Shown here: piece after piece, positions 1 through 7,638 of the stretch
Layout of the letters: the number at the start of each line of letters is the position of its first letter
How positions within the stretch are numbered: the first letter of the stretch is position 1
NCBI GenBank assembly: GCA_963805525.1
Contig: CAWDUT010000006.1
Location: 372,001-436,000 of the forward strand
DNA: 64,000 bases
Direction: 5' to 3'
Source: DASQFQ01 sp963805525
GTDB taxonomy: Bacteria; Actinomycetota; Thermoleophilia; Solirubrobacterales; Solirubrobacteraceae
The notes under the pieces: generated by a model
Databases searched by the model: none
Told to the model about the DNA's origin: nothing
The model's input: the letters and a program-made list of their open reading frames with translations, nothing else
Translations under genes and position numbers: made by a program

Positions 1-405
1 GCGGACGTCGCGGTCGCCCCGATCCTCGGCAACGGCGGCCCGCCCCGCACGCCGCCGACAGCCGCGCCCTACTACGACGTCCGCCTCACGGTCGACGAGG
101 GAGATCAGGACTTCACCTGGAGCTTCGCCGCCGTGCCCGCGCGGCACGCGATGCGGGCCGACGACGGCACGTGGATGCAGATGGCGCCGGACGCGGCGGC
201 GCTGGTCACCAAGACCGCGGCCGGTCGCAAGCCCTACCCGGCGAGCGAGATGGTCGGCTGGGCGGCCGCGCCCGATCCGAAGCCCGAGCCGACCGGTGAC
301 GACAGCCCGCTCTGGCCCGTGGGCGTGATCGTCGCCCTGATCGCGGTGGCCGCCGCGTTCGTGGCCCGCGGGGCGTGGTTGAAGGCCGCCGCCCGGCGCG
401 CGTGA
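1..405 (+). CDS. C-terminal part of a membrane-anchored protein (5' end outside window)
   Basis: The reading frame is open from the first base and stops at 403-405, so only the last 134 residues are present. The visible part is a polar, extracytoplasmic-looking region rich in Ala, Pro and Asp. A hydrophobic stretch of about 20 residues follows (near LWPVGVIVALIAVAAAFVA) and then a short basic tail, which is the arrangement of a C-terminal membrane anchor with the bulk of the protein outside. I do not recognise the family. It converges on upp with one base between the stop codons. Confidence 0.7.
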   Translation, partial: ADVAVAPILGNGGPPRTPPTAAPYYDVRLTVDEGDQDFTWSFAAVPARHAMRADDGTWMQMAPDAAALVTKTAAGRKPYPASEMVGWAAAPDPKPEPTGDDSPLWPVGVIVALIAVAAAFVARGAWLKAAARRA

Positions 406-406
406 G

Positions 407-1033
407 CTAGTCCGTGCCGTAGAGGCGGTCGCCGGCGTCGCCGAGGCCGGGGCGGATGTAGCCGCGCTCGTCGAGCTCGCGGTCGATCGAGGCGCAGAAG
501 ATCGGCACGTCGGGGTGGTTCGCGCGCACGGCCTGGACCCCCTCGGGGGCGGCGACCAGGCACACGAACCGCAGCCGCTTCGCGCCCCGCTCCTTCAGAC
601 GTGTGAGCGCGCTGTCGGCGCTGCCGCCGGTGGCGAGCATCGGGTCGACGAGCACGACCTCCGCCTCCGGCCCGTGCTCCGGGATCGACTCGTAGTAGCC
701 GACCGGCGAGAGCTCCTCCTCGTCGCGGTACATGCCGAGGTGGCCGACGCGCGCCTCGGGCATGAGGCCGAGGAAGCCCTCGACCATCCCGAGCCCGGCG
801 CGCAGGATCGCGATCACGATGATGTCGTCGCCGAGGCGGTGGCCGCGGGTGCCCTCGAGCGGGGTCTCGACGTCGATTTCCGCGAGCCGCAGGTCGCGCA
901 GCGCCTCGAAGCCGATCAGCATCGCGGCCTCGCGCAGGCGGCGCCGGAACTCGCCGGACGGCGTGTCGCGGTCGCGCAGCACGCTGAGGTGGCGTGCGAC
1001 GAGCGGGTGGTCGACGATGGTCACTGCATCCAC
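407..1033 (-). CDS. upp: Uracil phosphoribosyltransferase
   Basis: Converts uracil and PRPP to UMP in the cytoplasm, the last step of uracil salvage. The protein is about 208 residues, the usual UPRT length. It shows the family N-terminus (TIVDHPLV), the LRAGLGM motif, the PRPP-binding segment VLVDPMLATGGS and the C-terminal ending GLGDAGDRLYGTD. Three in-frame GTG codons lie close together (1042, 1033, 1024). I take 1033 because it gives the normal length; 1024 has a better upstream GGTGGA and is equally possible. It sits back to back with a plus-strand nucleoside salvage operon, which fits uracil released by phosphorolysis being recycled here. Confidence 0.95.
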   Translation of the reverse strand: MDAVTIVDHPLVARHLSVLRDRDTPSGEFRRRLREAAMLIGFEALRDLRLAEIDVETPLEGTRGHRLGDDIIVIAILRAGLGMVEGFLGLMPEARVGHLGMYRDEEELSPVGYYESIPEHGPEAEVVLVDPMLATGGSADSALTRLKERGAKRLRFVCLVAAPEGVQAVRANHPDVPIFCASIDRELDERGYIRPGLGDAGDRLYGTD

Positions 1034-1050
1034 CCGCCGCACTTTATGGG

Positions 1051-2100
1051 CTACGGCGCGGGCACCGCCGTTCGGTTGCTCGGCACGATCTGCCACTGGA
1101 AGGCGAAGACCTCGCGGCTGCGCGGATCGACGGTCACCTTGAGCCACTGGGCGTCGTTGTTCCCGTTCTCCTGGTGGTCGCCGAACGTCTCCACGCGCGT
1201 GAAGTTCTCGAGCCGCCGCCCCTGGCCGTCGAGGAACGGCTTGTCGACGCGCGGGTAGTGCGAGTCGCCGTGCACCATCGCCACCGGGCGGCGGAACGCG
1301 ATCGTCTCCTCGCGCAGCGCCTGCAGCGTCTTGGCGAAGCCGTCCGTCAGCGGCGCGAGCGTCTTCGGGTCGCGGACGGGCGCCCGGTTCGGGTCGTCGG
1401 CGTCCCAGCCCGGGTTGGCCTGCATGACGAACATCACCGCGGCCGAGCGGTCCCGCCGCGCCTGGGCGAAGGTGTCGCGCAGCCACGCGATGGTCGCCGT
1501 CTCGCGAGCGCGGCACTCGTCGGGGTGCGGCTGGGTCGTGTCGCCCTCGCAGTCGTTGTCTGAGCCCACGACGTGGAGCGTCGCGTAGGTCACGCCGCCG
1601 ATCTCCCAGCGCCGGTTCTCCACGTAGGGCGCGTGCTGGACCTGGAGGCGGATCCGGTGCTGCCCGAACGAGTACGGCGTCGTGAACATCGTTGCGCGCA
1701 GGTGAGCGAGTCGCTCGAGCGAGTCGTAGGCGCCGTTGTTCGCGCGGTCACAGTCAGTCCACTCGTTGTCGCCCGGCGTGTAGATCGCCGGCGCCTTCGA
1801 CGAGTTGAAGTAGCCGAGCGCGCGCGTGTAGACCTCGTTGGTGCACTGCGCCGAGCCGCTCTTGATGTCGCCGTCATGGGCGATGAAGGCGAGGTGCTGG
1901 CGGTTCATGTCCGCGATCAGGTTCGGCACGCCGGAGGTCTGCTGGTCGGCGTTGTAGGGCATGTCGCCCCACAGGCCGATCGCGTAGGCGCTCGGGTGGT
2001 CGTGGCGGCCGTGGCCGGCCTGCTGGTCGGCGAGGGCGAAGGAGGCGGTCGCGGCCGCGGCCAGGAGCGCGGCGAGCAGCGGGACGAGGTGTTTGCGCAT
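1051..2100 (-). CDS. Secreted calcineurin-like metallophosphoesterase
   Basis: The 349-residue protein starts with a clear Sec signal peptide (MRKHLVPLLAALLAAAATA, cleavage near FALA-DQ), so it should act outside the membrane. The metallophosphoesterase pattern is visible: GLWGDMPY near residue 44, HDGDI near 75, PGDNEWTDC near 110 and a late MVHGDSHY. Substrate cannot be read from the sequence. Its position between upp and the nucleoside salvage operon makes release of phosphate from extracellular nucleotides plausible, but that is inference. The gene is 17 bases from upp and probably co-transcribed with it. Confidence 0.8.
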   Translation of the reverse strand: MRKHLVPLLAALLAAAATASFALADQQAGHGRHDHPSAYAIGLWGDMPYNADQQTSGVPNLIADMNRQHLAFIAHDGDIKSGSAQCTNEVYTRALGYFNSSKAPAIYTPGDNEWTDCDRANNGAYDSLERLAHLRATMFTTPYSFGQHRIRLQVQHAPYVENRRWEIGGVTYATLHVVGSDNDCEGDTTQPHPDECRARETATIAWLRDTFAQARRDRSAAVMFVMQANPGWDADDPNRAPVRDPKTLAPLTDGFAKTLQALREETIAFRRPVAMVHGDSHYPRVDKPFLDGQGRRLENFTRVETFGDHQENGNNDAQWLKVTVDPRSREVFAFQWQIVPSNRTAVPAP

Positions 2101-2165
2101 GGCCGCGACGCTAGGTCCGCGCCGGGGCCGGGGTGTGACGCGCCGGTGAAGTAGCCTCGAACCGC

Positions 2166-3101
2166 GTGAGCGTGGCGCGCCGAAACGTCGAGCTGAAGGC
2201 GGTCGACCCCGACCCCGCGCGCACGCTGGCGCTCGCGCTGGCCCTGGGCGCCTCCGACGAGGGCGTGCTCGTGCAGCGCGACACGTACTTCCGCGTGGCG
2301 TCCGGGCGACTGAAGCTGCGCGAGGAGGAGCCGGGCGAGGCGCACCTGGTCGCCTACTCGCGGCCCGACGACCCCGCCGTCCGCGTCTCGTCCTACCGCG
2401 TGCTGCCCGCGGCCGAGGGGACGCTCGCCGCGCTGAGCGAGACCCTCGGCGTCGACGTCGTGGTGGAGAAGCGCCGGCACCTGCTGCTGTGGGAGACGGT
2501 GCGGATCCACCTCGACGAGGTCACGGGCCTGGGCTCGTTCATCGAGCTGGAAGCGGTCGCCGAGCCGGAGTCCGACCTCTACCGCGAGCGGGCGCAGGTC
2601 GACCACCTGATCGCCGAGCTCTACATCGGCGCGCCGCTCGAGGGCTCCTACGCGGACGCGGTCAGGGCAAAGGGGTCAGACCCCTTGAGGCCGGTTGAGG
2701 GTTTGCCCCCCGATCCCGAGCTGCTGCGCCTCGCTCGCGAGGCCTCGGGGCGGGCGTACGCGCCGTACTCGAACTTCCCCGTCGGCGCCGCCGTGCGCAC
2801 CGAGGACGGCCGCCGCTACGCCGGAGCGAACGTCGAGAACGCCGCGTACCCGCAGGGGCAGTGCGCGGAGGCCTCCGCGATCGGCGCGATGGTGGCCGGC
2901 GGGGGCGGGCGCGTGGTCGAGGTGGTCGTGGCCGCGCCGAGCGCGGAGGAGTGCGCGCCGTGCGGCGGCTGCCGCCAGCGGCTGCGCGAGTTCGCCGGAC
3001 CCGACGCGCCGATCCACCTCGCCGACCTGGAGCGGGTCCGCCGCACGACGAGCCTCGCCGAGCTGCTGCCGCTGTCGTTCGGTCCGGAGAGCCTCGGATG
3101 A
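2166..3101 (+). CDS. CYTH domain - cytidine deaminase fusion protein
   Basis: One open frame of 311 residues holds two enzymes. Residues 1-165 are a CYTH (CyaB / triphosphate tunnel) domain: it opens with RNVELKAVD, has QRDTYFRV and GRLKLREEE, and ends in the usual GSYAD. Residues 181-311 are a zinc cytidine deaminase of the tetrameric type, with YAPYSNFPVGAA, CAEASAIGAM and CAPCGGCRQ supplying the three zinc cysteines and the catalytic Glu. The roughly 12-residue linker is encoded by a palindromic repeat that recurs at 53.9 kb. Deamination of cytidine and deoxycytidine fits the downstream phosphorylases; the CYTH substrate is unknown. GTG start at 2166. It overlaps the next gene by ATGA. Confidence 0.88.
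   Translation: MSVARRNVELKAVDPDPARTLALALALGASDEGVLVQRDTYFRVASGRLKLREEEPGEAHLVAYSRPDDPAVRVSSYRVLPAAEGTLAALSETLGVDVVVEKRRHLLLWETVRIHLDEVTGLGSFIELEAVAEPESDLYRERAQVDHLIAELYIGAPLEGSYADAVRAKGSDPLRPVEGLPPDPELLRLAREASGRAYAPYSNFPVGAAVRTEDGRRYAGANVENAAYPQGQCAEASAIGAMVAGGGGRVVEVVVAAPSAEECAPCGGCRQRLREFAGPDAPIHLADLERVRRTTSLAELLPLSFGPESLG
2670..2703 (+). repeat. Dispersed palindromic (REP-like) repeat, copy A, inside a coding region
   Basis: A perfect inverted repeat of 8 bases around a single A (arms at 2670-2677 and 2679-2686) is followed after 6 bases by ggttgagggtt (2693-2703). The same arrangement with identical arms and spacing occurs at 53905-53938 in the same orientation. Here it is read in frame as the linker between the CYTH and cytidine deaminase domains. 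Confidence 0.85.
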
Positions 3102-3919
3102 GCTCGCCCGCCGAGGCCGCCGCCGCGATCCAGGCCCGCGCGCCCGGCTTCACGCCGCGCGTCGGGCTCGTGCTCGGCTCCGGGCTCGGCGCGCTCGTCG
3201 ACGAGCTCGCCGACCCCGTCCACATCCCCTACGCCGACATCCCCGGCTTCCGCGTCGGCACCGTCAGCGGCCACGCGGGCGCGCTCTCGCTCGGCACGCT
3301 CGACGGCACGCCGGTCGCCTGCTTCCAGGGCCGCTCGCACGTGTACGAGGGGATCGAGGCGAGCGCGGTGACGACGCCGGTGCGCACCCTGCGCCGACTC
3401 GGCGCCGAGATCCTCGTGCTCACCAACGCCGCCGGCTCGCTGCGCGCCGAGGCCGGTCCGGGCAGCCTCGTGGCGCTCTCCGACCACATCAACCTGCAGG
3501 GCTTCAACCCGCTCGTCGGCCCGAACGACGAGGCGGTCGGCCCACGCTTCCCGAGCCTCGCGACCGTCTACGACCCCGAGCTGCGCGCGGGCCTGCACGC
3601 GACCGCCGAGGAGCTCGGCACACCGCTGCACGACGGCGTCTACCTCGCGGTCAGCGGCCCGAGCTTCGAGACGCCCGCCGAGATCCGCGCGTTCAAGACG
3701 ATGGGCGCCGACCTCGTCGGGATGAGCACGGTCCCCGAGGCGATCGCCGCCGCCCACTGCGGGCTGCGGGTCGCGGCGGTCAGCGTGGTCACCAACCTCG
3801 CCGAGGGCATGGGCGACGTCGCCCTCTCGCATGAGCAGACGCTCGAAGAGGGGAAGAAGGGCGCCGCCAACCTCGGCCCGCTCCTGAGGAGGTGGGTCGG
3901 GTCTTTGCCCAGGAGCTGA
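3098..3919 (+). CDS. Purine nucleoside phosphorylase (trimeric PNP family)
   Basis: Cleaves inosine or guanosine and their deoxy forms with phosphate to base and (deoxy)ribose 1-phosphate. The 273-residue protein has the low-molecular-mass PNP signature: GLVLGSGLG near residue 24, FQGRSHVYEG near 78, LTNAAGSL near 110, VSGPSFETPAEI near 187 and VGMSTVPE near 208. Its ATG overlaps the stop of the deaminase fusion (ATGA) and its end overlaps deoA by 28 bases, so the genes are translationally coupled. It probably feeds bases to phosphoribosyltransferases such as upp for the pyrimidine arm. Confidence 0.93.
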   Translation: MSSPAEAAAAIQARAPGFTPRVGLVLGSGLGALVDELADPVHIPYADIPGFRVGTVSGHAGALSLGTLDGTPVACFQGRSHVYEGIEASAVTTPVRTLRRLGAEILVLTNAAGSLRAEAGPGSLVALSDHINLQGFNPLVGPNDEAVGPRFPSLATVYDPELRAGLHATAEELGTPLHDGVYLAVSGPSFETPAEIRAFKTMGADLVGMSTVPEAIAAAHCGLRVAAVSVVTNLAEGMGDVALSHEQTLEEGKKGAANLGPLLRRWVGSLPRS

Positions 3920-5160
3920 TCCGGCGCAAGCGCGACGGTGGCGCGCTCAGCGAGGAGGAGCTGCGCTGGCTCGTGCAGGGGATCACGGACGGCTCCGTCA
4001 CCGACGGCCAGGCCGCGGCGTTCGCGATGGCGGTCTTCTTCCGCGACCTCGAGCCCGCCGAGCGCGTGACGCTCACCACCGCGATGCGCGACTCCGGCAG
4101 CGTGCTCAGCTGGGACCTCGACGGCCCGGTGCTCGACAAACACTCGACCGGCGGGGTCGGCGACAAGGTCTCGCTGATCCTCGCGCCCGTGCTGGCCGCG
4201 TGCGGCGCCTACGTGCCGATGATCTCGGGCCGCGGGCTCGGCCACACCGGCGGCACGCTCGACAAGCTCGACTCGATCCCCGGCTACGACTCGGTGCCGG
4301 AGCTCGAGCGGCTGCGCGCCGCGGTCGCCGACGCCGGCTGCGCGATCGTCGGCCAGACCGCCGACCTCGCCCCCGCCGACCGGCGCCTCTACGCGCTGCG
4401 CGACGCGACCGGCACGGTCGAGTCGATCCCGCTGATCGTCGCCTCGATCCTGTCCAAGAAGCTCGCCGAGGGGCTCGACGGGCTGGTGATGGACATCAAG
4501 GCGGGCTCCGGCGCGTTCATGCCCACGCGCGAGGCGAGCGCCGAGCTGGGCCGCGCGATCGCCGAGGTCTCGATCGGCGCCGGCCTGCCCTGCACCGCGC
4601 TGCTCACGGACATGGACCAGGTGCTCGGCCGCACCGCCGGCAACGCGCTCGAGGTGCGCGAGTCGCTCGACATCCTCCGCGACGGCACGGGCGAGCCGCG
4701 GCTGGTCGAGGTCACGCTCGCGCTGGCCCGCGCCGCGCTCGAGCTCGCCGGCCTCGACGCCGACCCGGAGCAGGCGCTGACCTCCGGCGCCGCGGCCGAG
4801 CGCTTCGACCGCATGGTCCACGCGCTGGGCGGCTCGCTCGACGGCCTGCCCGAAGCGCCCGTCCGCCGCGAGGTCACCGGCAGCGGCACCGTCACCGCCA
4901 TCGACGTCCGCGCGCTCGGCCTCGTCGTGATGGAGCTGGGCGGCGGCCGCCGGCGCGAGACCGCCGACATCGACCATGTCGTCGGGCTCGCCGACGTCGC
5001 CGGTCTGGGCGAGGACGCCGCCCGCCTCGCCACCGTCCACGCCCGCGACGAGCCGTCGGCCGCCCGCGCCGAGGACGCGGTCCGCGCGGCCTTCACCACC
5101 GGCGACGGCCCGGTCGAGCCGCCGCCCCTCGTCGAGCGGATAGGCTCGCCCGATGGCTGA
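3892..5160 (+). CDS. deoA: Thymidine / pyrimidine-nucleoside phosphorylase
   Basis: Phosphorolyses thymidine, uridine or deoxyuridine to base and sugar 1-phosphate. The 422-residue length and the motifs KHSTGGVGDK, the loop GRGLGHTGGTLDKLDSIPG and MDIKAGSGAFM are diagnostic of the family, and the C-terminal GGGRR domain is present. GTG at 3892 is the only start in frame after the TGA at 3832, because no ATG, GTG or TTG lies between them. The AGGAGG at 3887-3892 runs directly into this GTG, leaving no normal spacer, so initiation probably depends on coupling to the upstream PNP gene. Confidence 0.93.
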   Translation: MGRVFAQELIRRKRDGGALSEEELRWLVQGITDGSVTDGQAAAFAMAVFFRDLEPAERVTLTTAMRDSGSVLSWDLDGPVLDKHSTGGVGDKVSLILAPVLAACGAYVPMISGRGLGHTGGTLDKLDSIPGYDSVPELERLRAAVADAGCAIVGQTADLAPADRRLYALRDATGTVESIPLIVASILSKKLAEGLDGLVMDIKAGSGAFMPTREASAELGRAIAEVSIGAGLPCTALLTDMDQVLGRTAGNALEVRESLDILRDGTGEPRLVEVTLALARAALELAGLDADPEQALTSGAAAERFDRMVHALGGSLDGLPEAPVRREVTGSGTVTAIDVRALGLVVMELGGGRRRETADIDHVVGLADVAGLGEDAARLATVHARDEPSAARAEDAVRAAFTTGDGPVEPPPLVERIGSPDG

Positions 5161-5572
5161 GCTCCCGCCTGAGGTGCGCGCGCTGTTCGAGGGCGCGAAC
5201 TTCGTCCACCTGGCCACCCTGACCAAGGACGGCTCGCCCAGCTCGGTCGCGATCTGGGCCGGCCACGAGGGCGACGACATCGTCTTCTTCACCGGGGTGG
5301 ACAGCCTGAAGGCGCGCAACATGGAGCGCGATCCGCGCGTCGCGATCTCCGTCACCGACCACGACGATCCGTACCAGACCGCCCAGCTCCGCGGCGTCCT
5401 CAAAGAGGTCCGCGGCGTCAAGGAGGCCCACGCGCTCGCCGACGAGCTCGCGCTCCGCTACACCGGCGAGCCGTTCCCGTACAAGCCGCCGACCTCGCGC
5501 AAGTACGTCGTCGAGGTCCACTCGGTCCGCTCGACCCAGCTGCCGTTCGAGCACCGCCCGTCGGCCGCGTGA
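5153..5572 (+). CDS. PPOX-class (probably F420-dependent) flavin-fold protein
   Basis: A 139-residue split-barrel protein of the pyridoxamine-5'-phosphate-oxidase-like superfamily. Family features are NFVHLATLTKDGSP near residue 16, then VAIWAGHEGDDIVFFTG and the segment SLKARNMERDPRVAISV with its phosphate-contacting Lys/Arg residues. Short PPOX proteins of this pattern in actinobacteria are commonly F420-dependent reductases; the cofactor is inferred, not shown. It overlaps deoA by 8 bases and add by 4 bases, so it belongs to the salvage operon, although its role there is not evident. Confidence 0.82.
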   Translation: MAELPPEVRALFEGANFVHLATLTKDGSPSSVAIWAGHEGDDIVFFTGVDSLKARNMERDPRVAISVTDHDDPYQTAQLRGVLKEVRGVKEAHALADELALRYTGEPFPYKPPTSRKYVVEVHSVRSTQLPFEHRPSAA

Positions 5573-6534
5573 CCATCCCCAAGGCCGAGCTCCACGTCCA
5601 CGTCGAGGGCGCGGCGAGGCCCGACCTGGTCCAGCGCATCGCCGCCCGCAACGGCATCAAGGTCCCCGACGGCGTGATCGGGCCGGACGGGAAGTTCGTG
5701 TGGCGCGACTTCCTCGACTTCCTCAACATCTACGACGCCGCCACCAGCGTCATCCGAACCGGCGAGGACTACCGCGACATCGTCTACGAGTACCTCGTCG
5801 CCTGCGCCGCGGAGGGCACGATCTACGTCGAGCTGACCGCGAGCGCCGACCACGCCTCGCAGGTCGGCCTGTCCGACGAGGAACACCTCGCCGCGCTCGC
5901 CCAGGGCATCGACGACGCCCGCGCGGAGACCGGCATCGAGGCCCGCATCGTCATGAGCTGCGTCCGCCACTTCGGCGCCGAGAAGGCCCGCGAGGTCGCC
6001 CGCCGCACCGTCGAAGGCCCGCACCCGTACGTCACCGGCTTCGGCATGGGCGGCGACGAGGCGGGCTTCCCGCCCGAGGCCTTCGCCCCCGCGTTCGAGA
6101 TCGCGCGCGAGGCCGGGCTCGGCCTCACCGTCCACGCCGGCGAGTGGGCGGGGCCGGAGAGCGTCCGCGGCGGGCTCGCGCTCGGCGTCACCCGGATCGG
6201 CCACGGCGTGCGCGCCAGCGAGGATCCCGAGCTCGTCGCCGAACTGGCCGACCGCGGGACGGTGCTGGAGGTGTGTCCCACCTCGAACGTGGCGCTCGGC
6301 CTCTACCCCAGCTACGAGGAGCACCCGCTGCCCGCCCTGCGCGCCGCCGGGGTGCCGGTGACGCTCGGCTCCGACGACCCCCCGTACTGGGACGCGACGA
6401 TCGGCGGCGAGTACGCGGTGGCGGCCGAGCGCATGGGCTTCGACGAGGCGGCATTGCGCGAGGTCACCAAGACCGCGCTCCGTGCGGCTTTCGTCGAGGA
6501 GGACGTCCGCCTTCGCCTTCTCGATGTCGTCTAG
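5569..6534 (+). CDS. add: Adenosine deaminase family protein
   Basis: Zinc-dependent hydrolytic deamination of adenosine or deoxyadenosine to (deoxy)inosine, which would feed the PNP of the same operon. The 321-residue protein shows the metal and catalytic residues in order: HVHVEG at residues 9-14, VHAGEW near 185, RIGHGVR near 208 and LGSDDPPYW near 265, where classic enzymes have NTDDP. The GTG start overlaps the upstream stop by 4 bases. Related families deaminate aminodeoxyfutalosine or N6-modified adenine, so the exact substrate is open, but the operon favours adenosine. Confidence 0.88.
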   Translation: MTIPKAELHVHVEGAARPDLVQRIAARNGIKVPDGVIGPDGKFVWRDFLDFLNIYDAATSVIRTGEDYRDIVYEYLVACAAEGTIYVELTASADHASQVGLSDEEHLAALAQGIDDARAETGIEARIVMSCVRHFGAEKAREVARRTVEGPHPYVTGFGMGGDEAGFPPEAFAPAFEIAREAGLGLTVHAGEWAGPESVRGGLALGVTRIGHGVRASEDPELVAELADRGTVLEVCPTSNVALGLYPSYEEHPLPALRAAGVPVTLGSDDPPYWDATIGGEYAVAAERMGFDEAALREVTKTALRAAFVEEDVRLRLLDVV

Positions 6535-6579
6535 GCTGCGGCGCAATTGGTACTTCTGCCCCCTGAGGAGGGAGCGTTC

Positions 6580-7638
6580 GTGAAGCAGAATCTGATCCGG
6601 TGGTTGCTCGTTGGCGTGCTCGTTTGCGGATCCGCGGCCTTGGTGGCCTGTGGCTCCGACGACAGCAGCTCGGACAAGTCCAGCAGCAGCAGTAGCTCCA
6701 GCAGCAGCTCGAAGAAGAAGATCCGGATCGCCATGGTCACGGATATCGGCGGCCTCAACGACCGCGGGTTCAACGCGCTCGCCTACAAGGGCCTGCAGCA
6801 GGCGAAGTCCGATCTCGGCGCCGACATCCGCGTCCTGACGTCGAAGTCCAACGCCGACTACGTGCCGAACCTGTCGACCCTCGCCCGCCAGAAGTACGAC
6901 CTCGTGATCGGCGTCGGCTTCCTGATGGGTGACGCCATGGCCAAGGTCGCCAAGTCGTTCCCGCAGACGAACTTCGCGATCATCGACTTCCCCTCCGCGG
7001 CGCTGAAGGGCAAGCCCAAGAACGTCCACGGGCTGCTGTTCAAGGAGAACGAGGCCGGCTATCTCGTGGGGACCATGGCCGGGCTCTACACGAAGAAGAA
7101 GGGCGGCAAGCAGGTCGTGTCGGCCGTCGGCGGCCAGAAGGTGCCTGCCGTCGACTCGTACGCCGCGGGCTATGAGGCCGGCGCCAAGAAGGCCAACCCG
7201 GGGATCAAGGTGCTCTTCTCCTACTCGCAGGACTTCGTCGATCAGGCGAAGTGCAAGGAGATCGCGCTCAACCAGATCGGCCAGGGTTCGCAGGTCGTGT
7301 TCGCGATCGCGGGCCAGTGCGGCCTCGGCGCGCTCGACGCGGCCAAGCAGAAGAACGTCCAGGGCATCGGCGTCGACGCCGACCAGGGCTACGTCAACGG
7401 CAACGTCATGACGTCGGCCCTCAAGAAGGTCGACGTCGCGGCGTTCGACACCGCCAAGGATGTCCAGGACGGCAAGTTCAAGGCCGGCACCGACACGATC
7501 TTCGACGTCAAGTCGGGCGGCGTCGGCATCGGCACCGTCTCGGCCGCCGGCCAGCCGTTCGAGGCCGACGTCAAGAAGGTCCAGGAGCAGATCGCCTCGG
7601 GCGAGATCACCGACATCCCCACGGAGCCGGGCAAGTAA
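6580..7638 (+). CDS. BMP-family nucleoside-binding lipoprotein of an ABC importer
   Basis: Extracellular substrate-binding component of a nucleoside importer of the PnrA/BmpA type. GTG at 6580 is preceded by a strong SD (gaggaggga, 6565-6573). The 352-residue protein has a lipoprotein signal with the lipobox LVAC and Cys24, then a Ser-rich tether (residues 28-44), then the BMP domain beginning IRIAMVTDIGGLNDRGFN, with GVGFLMGDAMA and VDADQGYVNGN later. It stands directly before the ATPase and permeases and after the salvage enzymes, so imported nucleosides would be processed by the same operon. Confidence 0.94.
   Translation: MKQNLIRWLLVGVLVCGSAALVACGSDDSSSDKSSSSSSSSSSSKKKIRIAMVTDIGGLNDRGFNALAYKGLQQAKSDLGADIRVLTSKSNADYVPNLSTLARQKYDLVIGVGFLMGDAMAKVAKSFPQTNFAIIDFPSAALKGKPKNVHGLLFKENEAGYLVGTMAGLYTKKKGGKQVVSAVGGQKVPAVDSYAAGYEAGAKKANPGIKVLFSYSQDFVDQAKCKEIALNQIGQGSQVVFAIAGQCGLGALDAAKQKNVQGIGVDADQGYVNGNVMTSALKKVDVAAFDTAKDVQDGKFKAGTDTIFDVKSGGVGIGTVSAAGQPFEADVKKVQEQIASGEITDIPTEPGK

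Noticed and set aside
6661..6720. AGC/TCC-rich stretch as a microsatellite repeat
   Set aside because: It encodes the Ser-rich tether after the lipoprotein Cys; codons vary and it is typical of exported lipoproteins.
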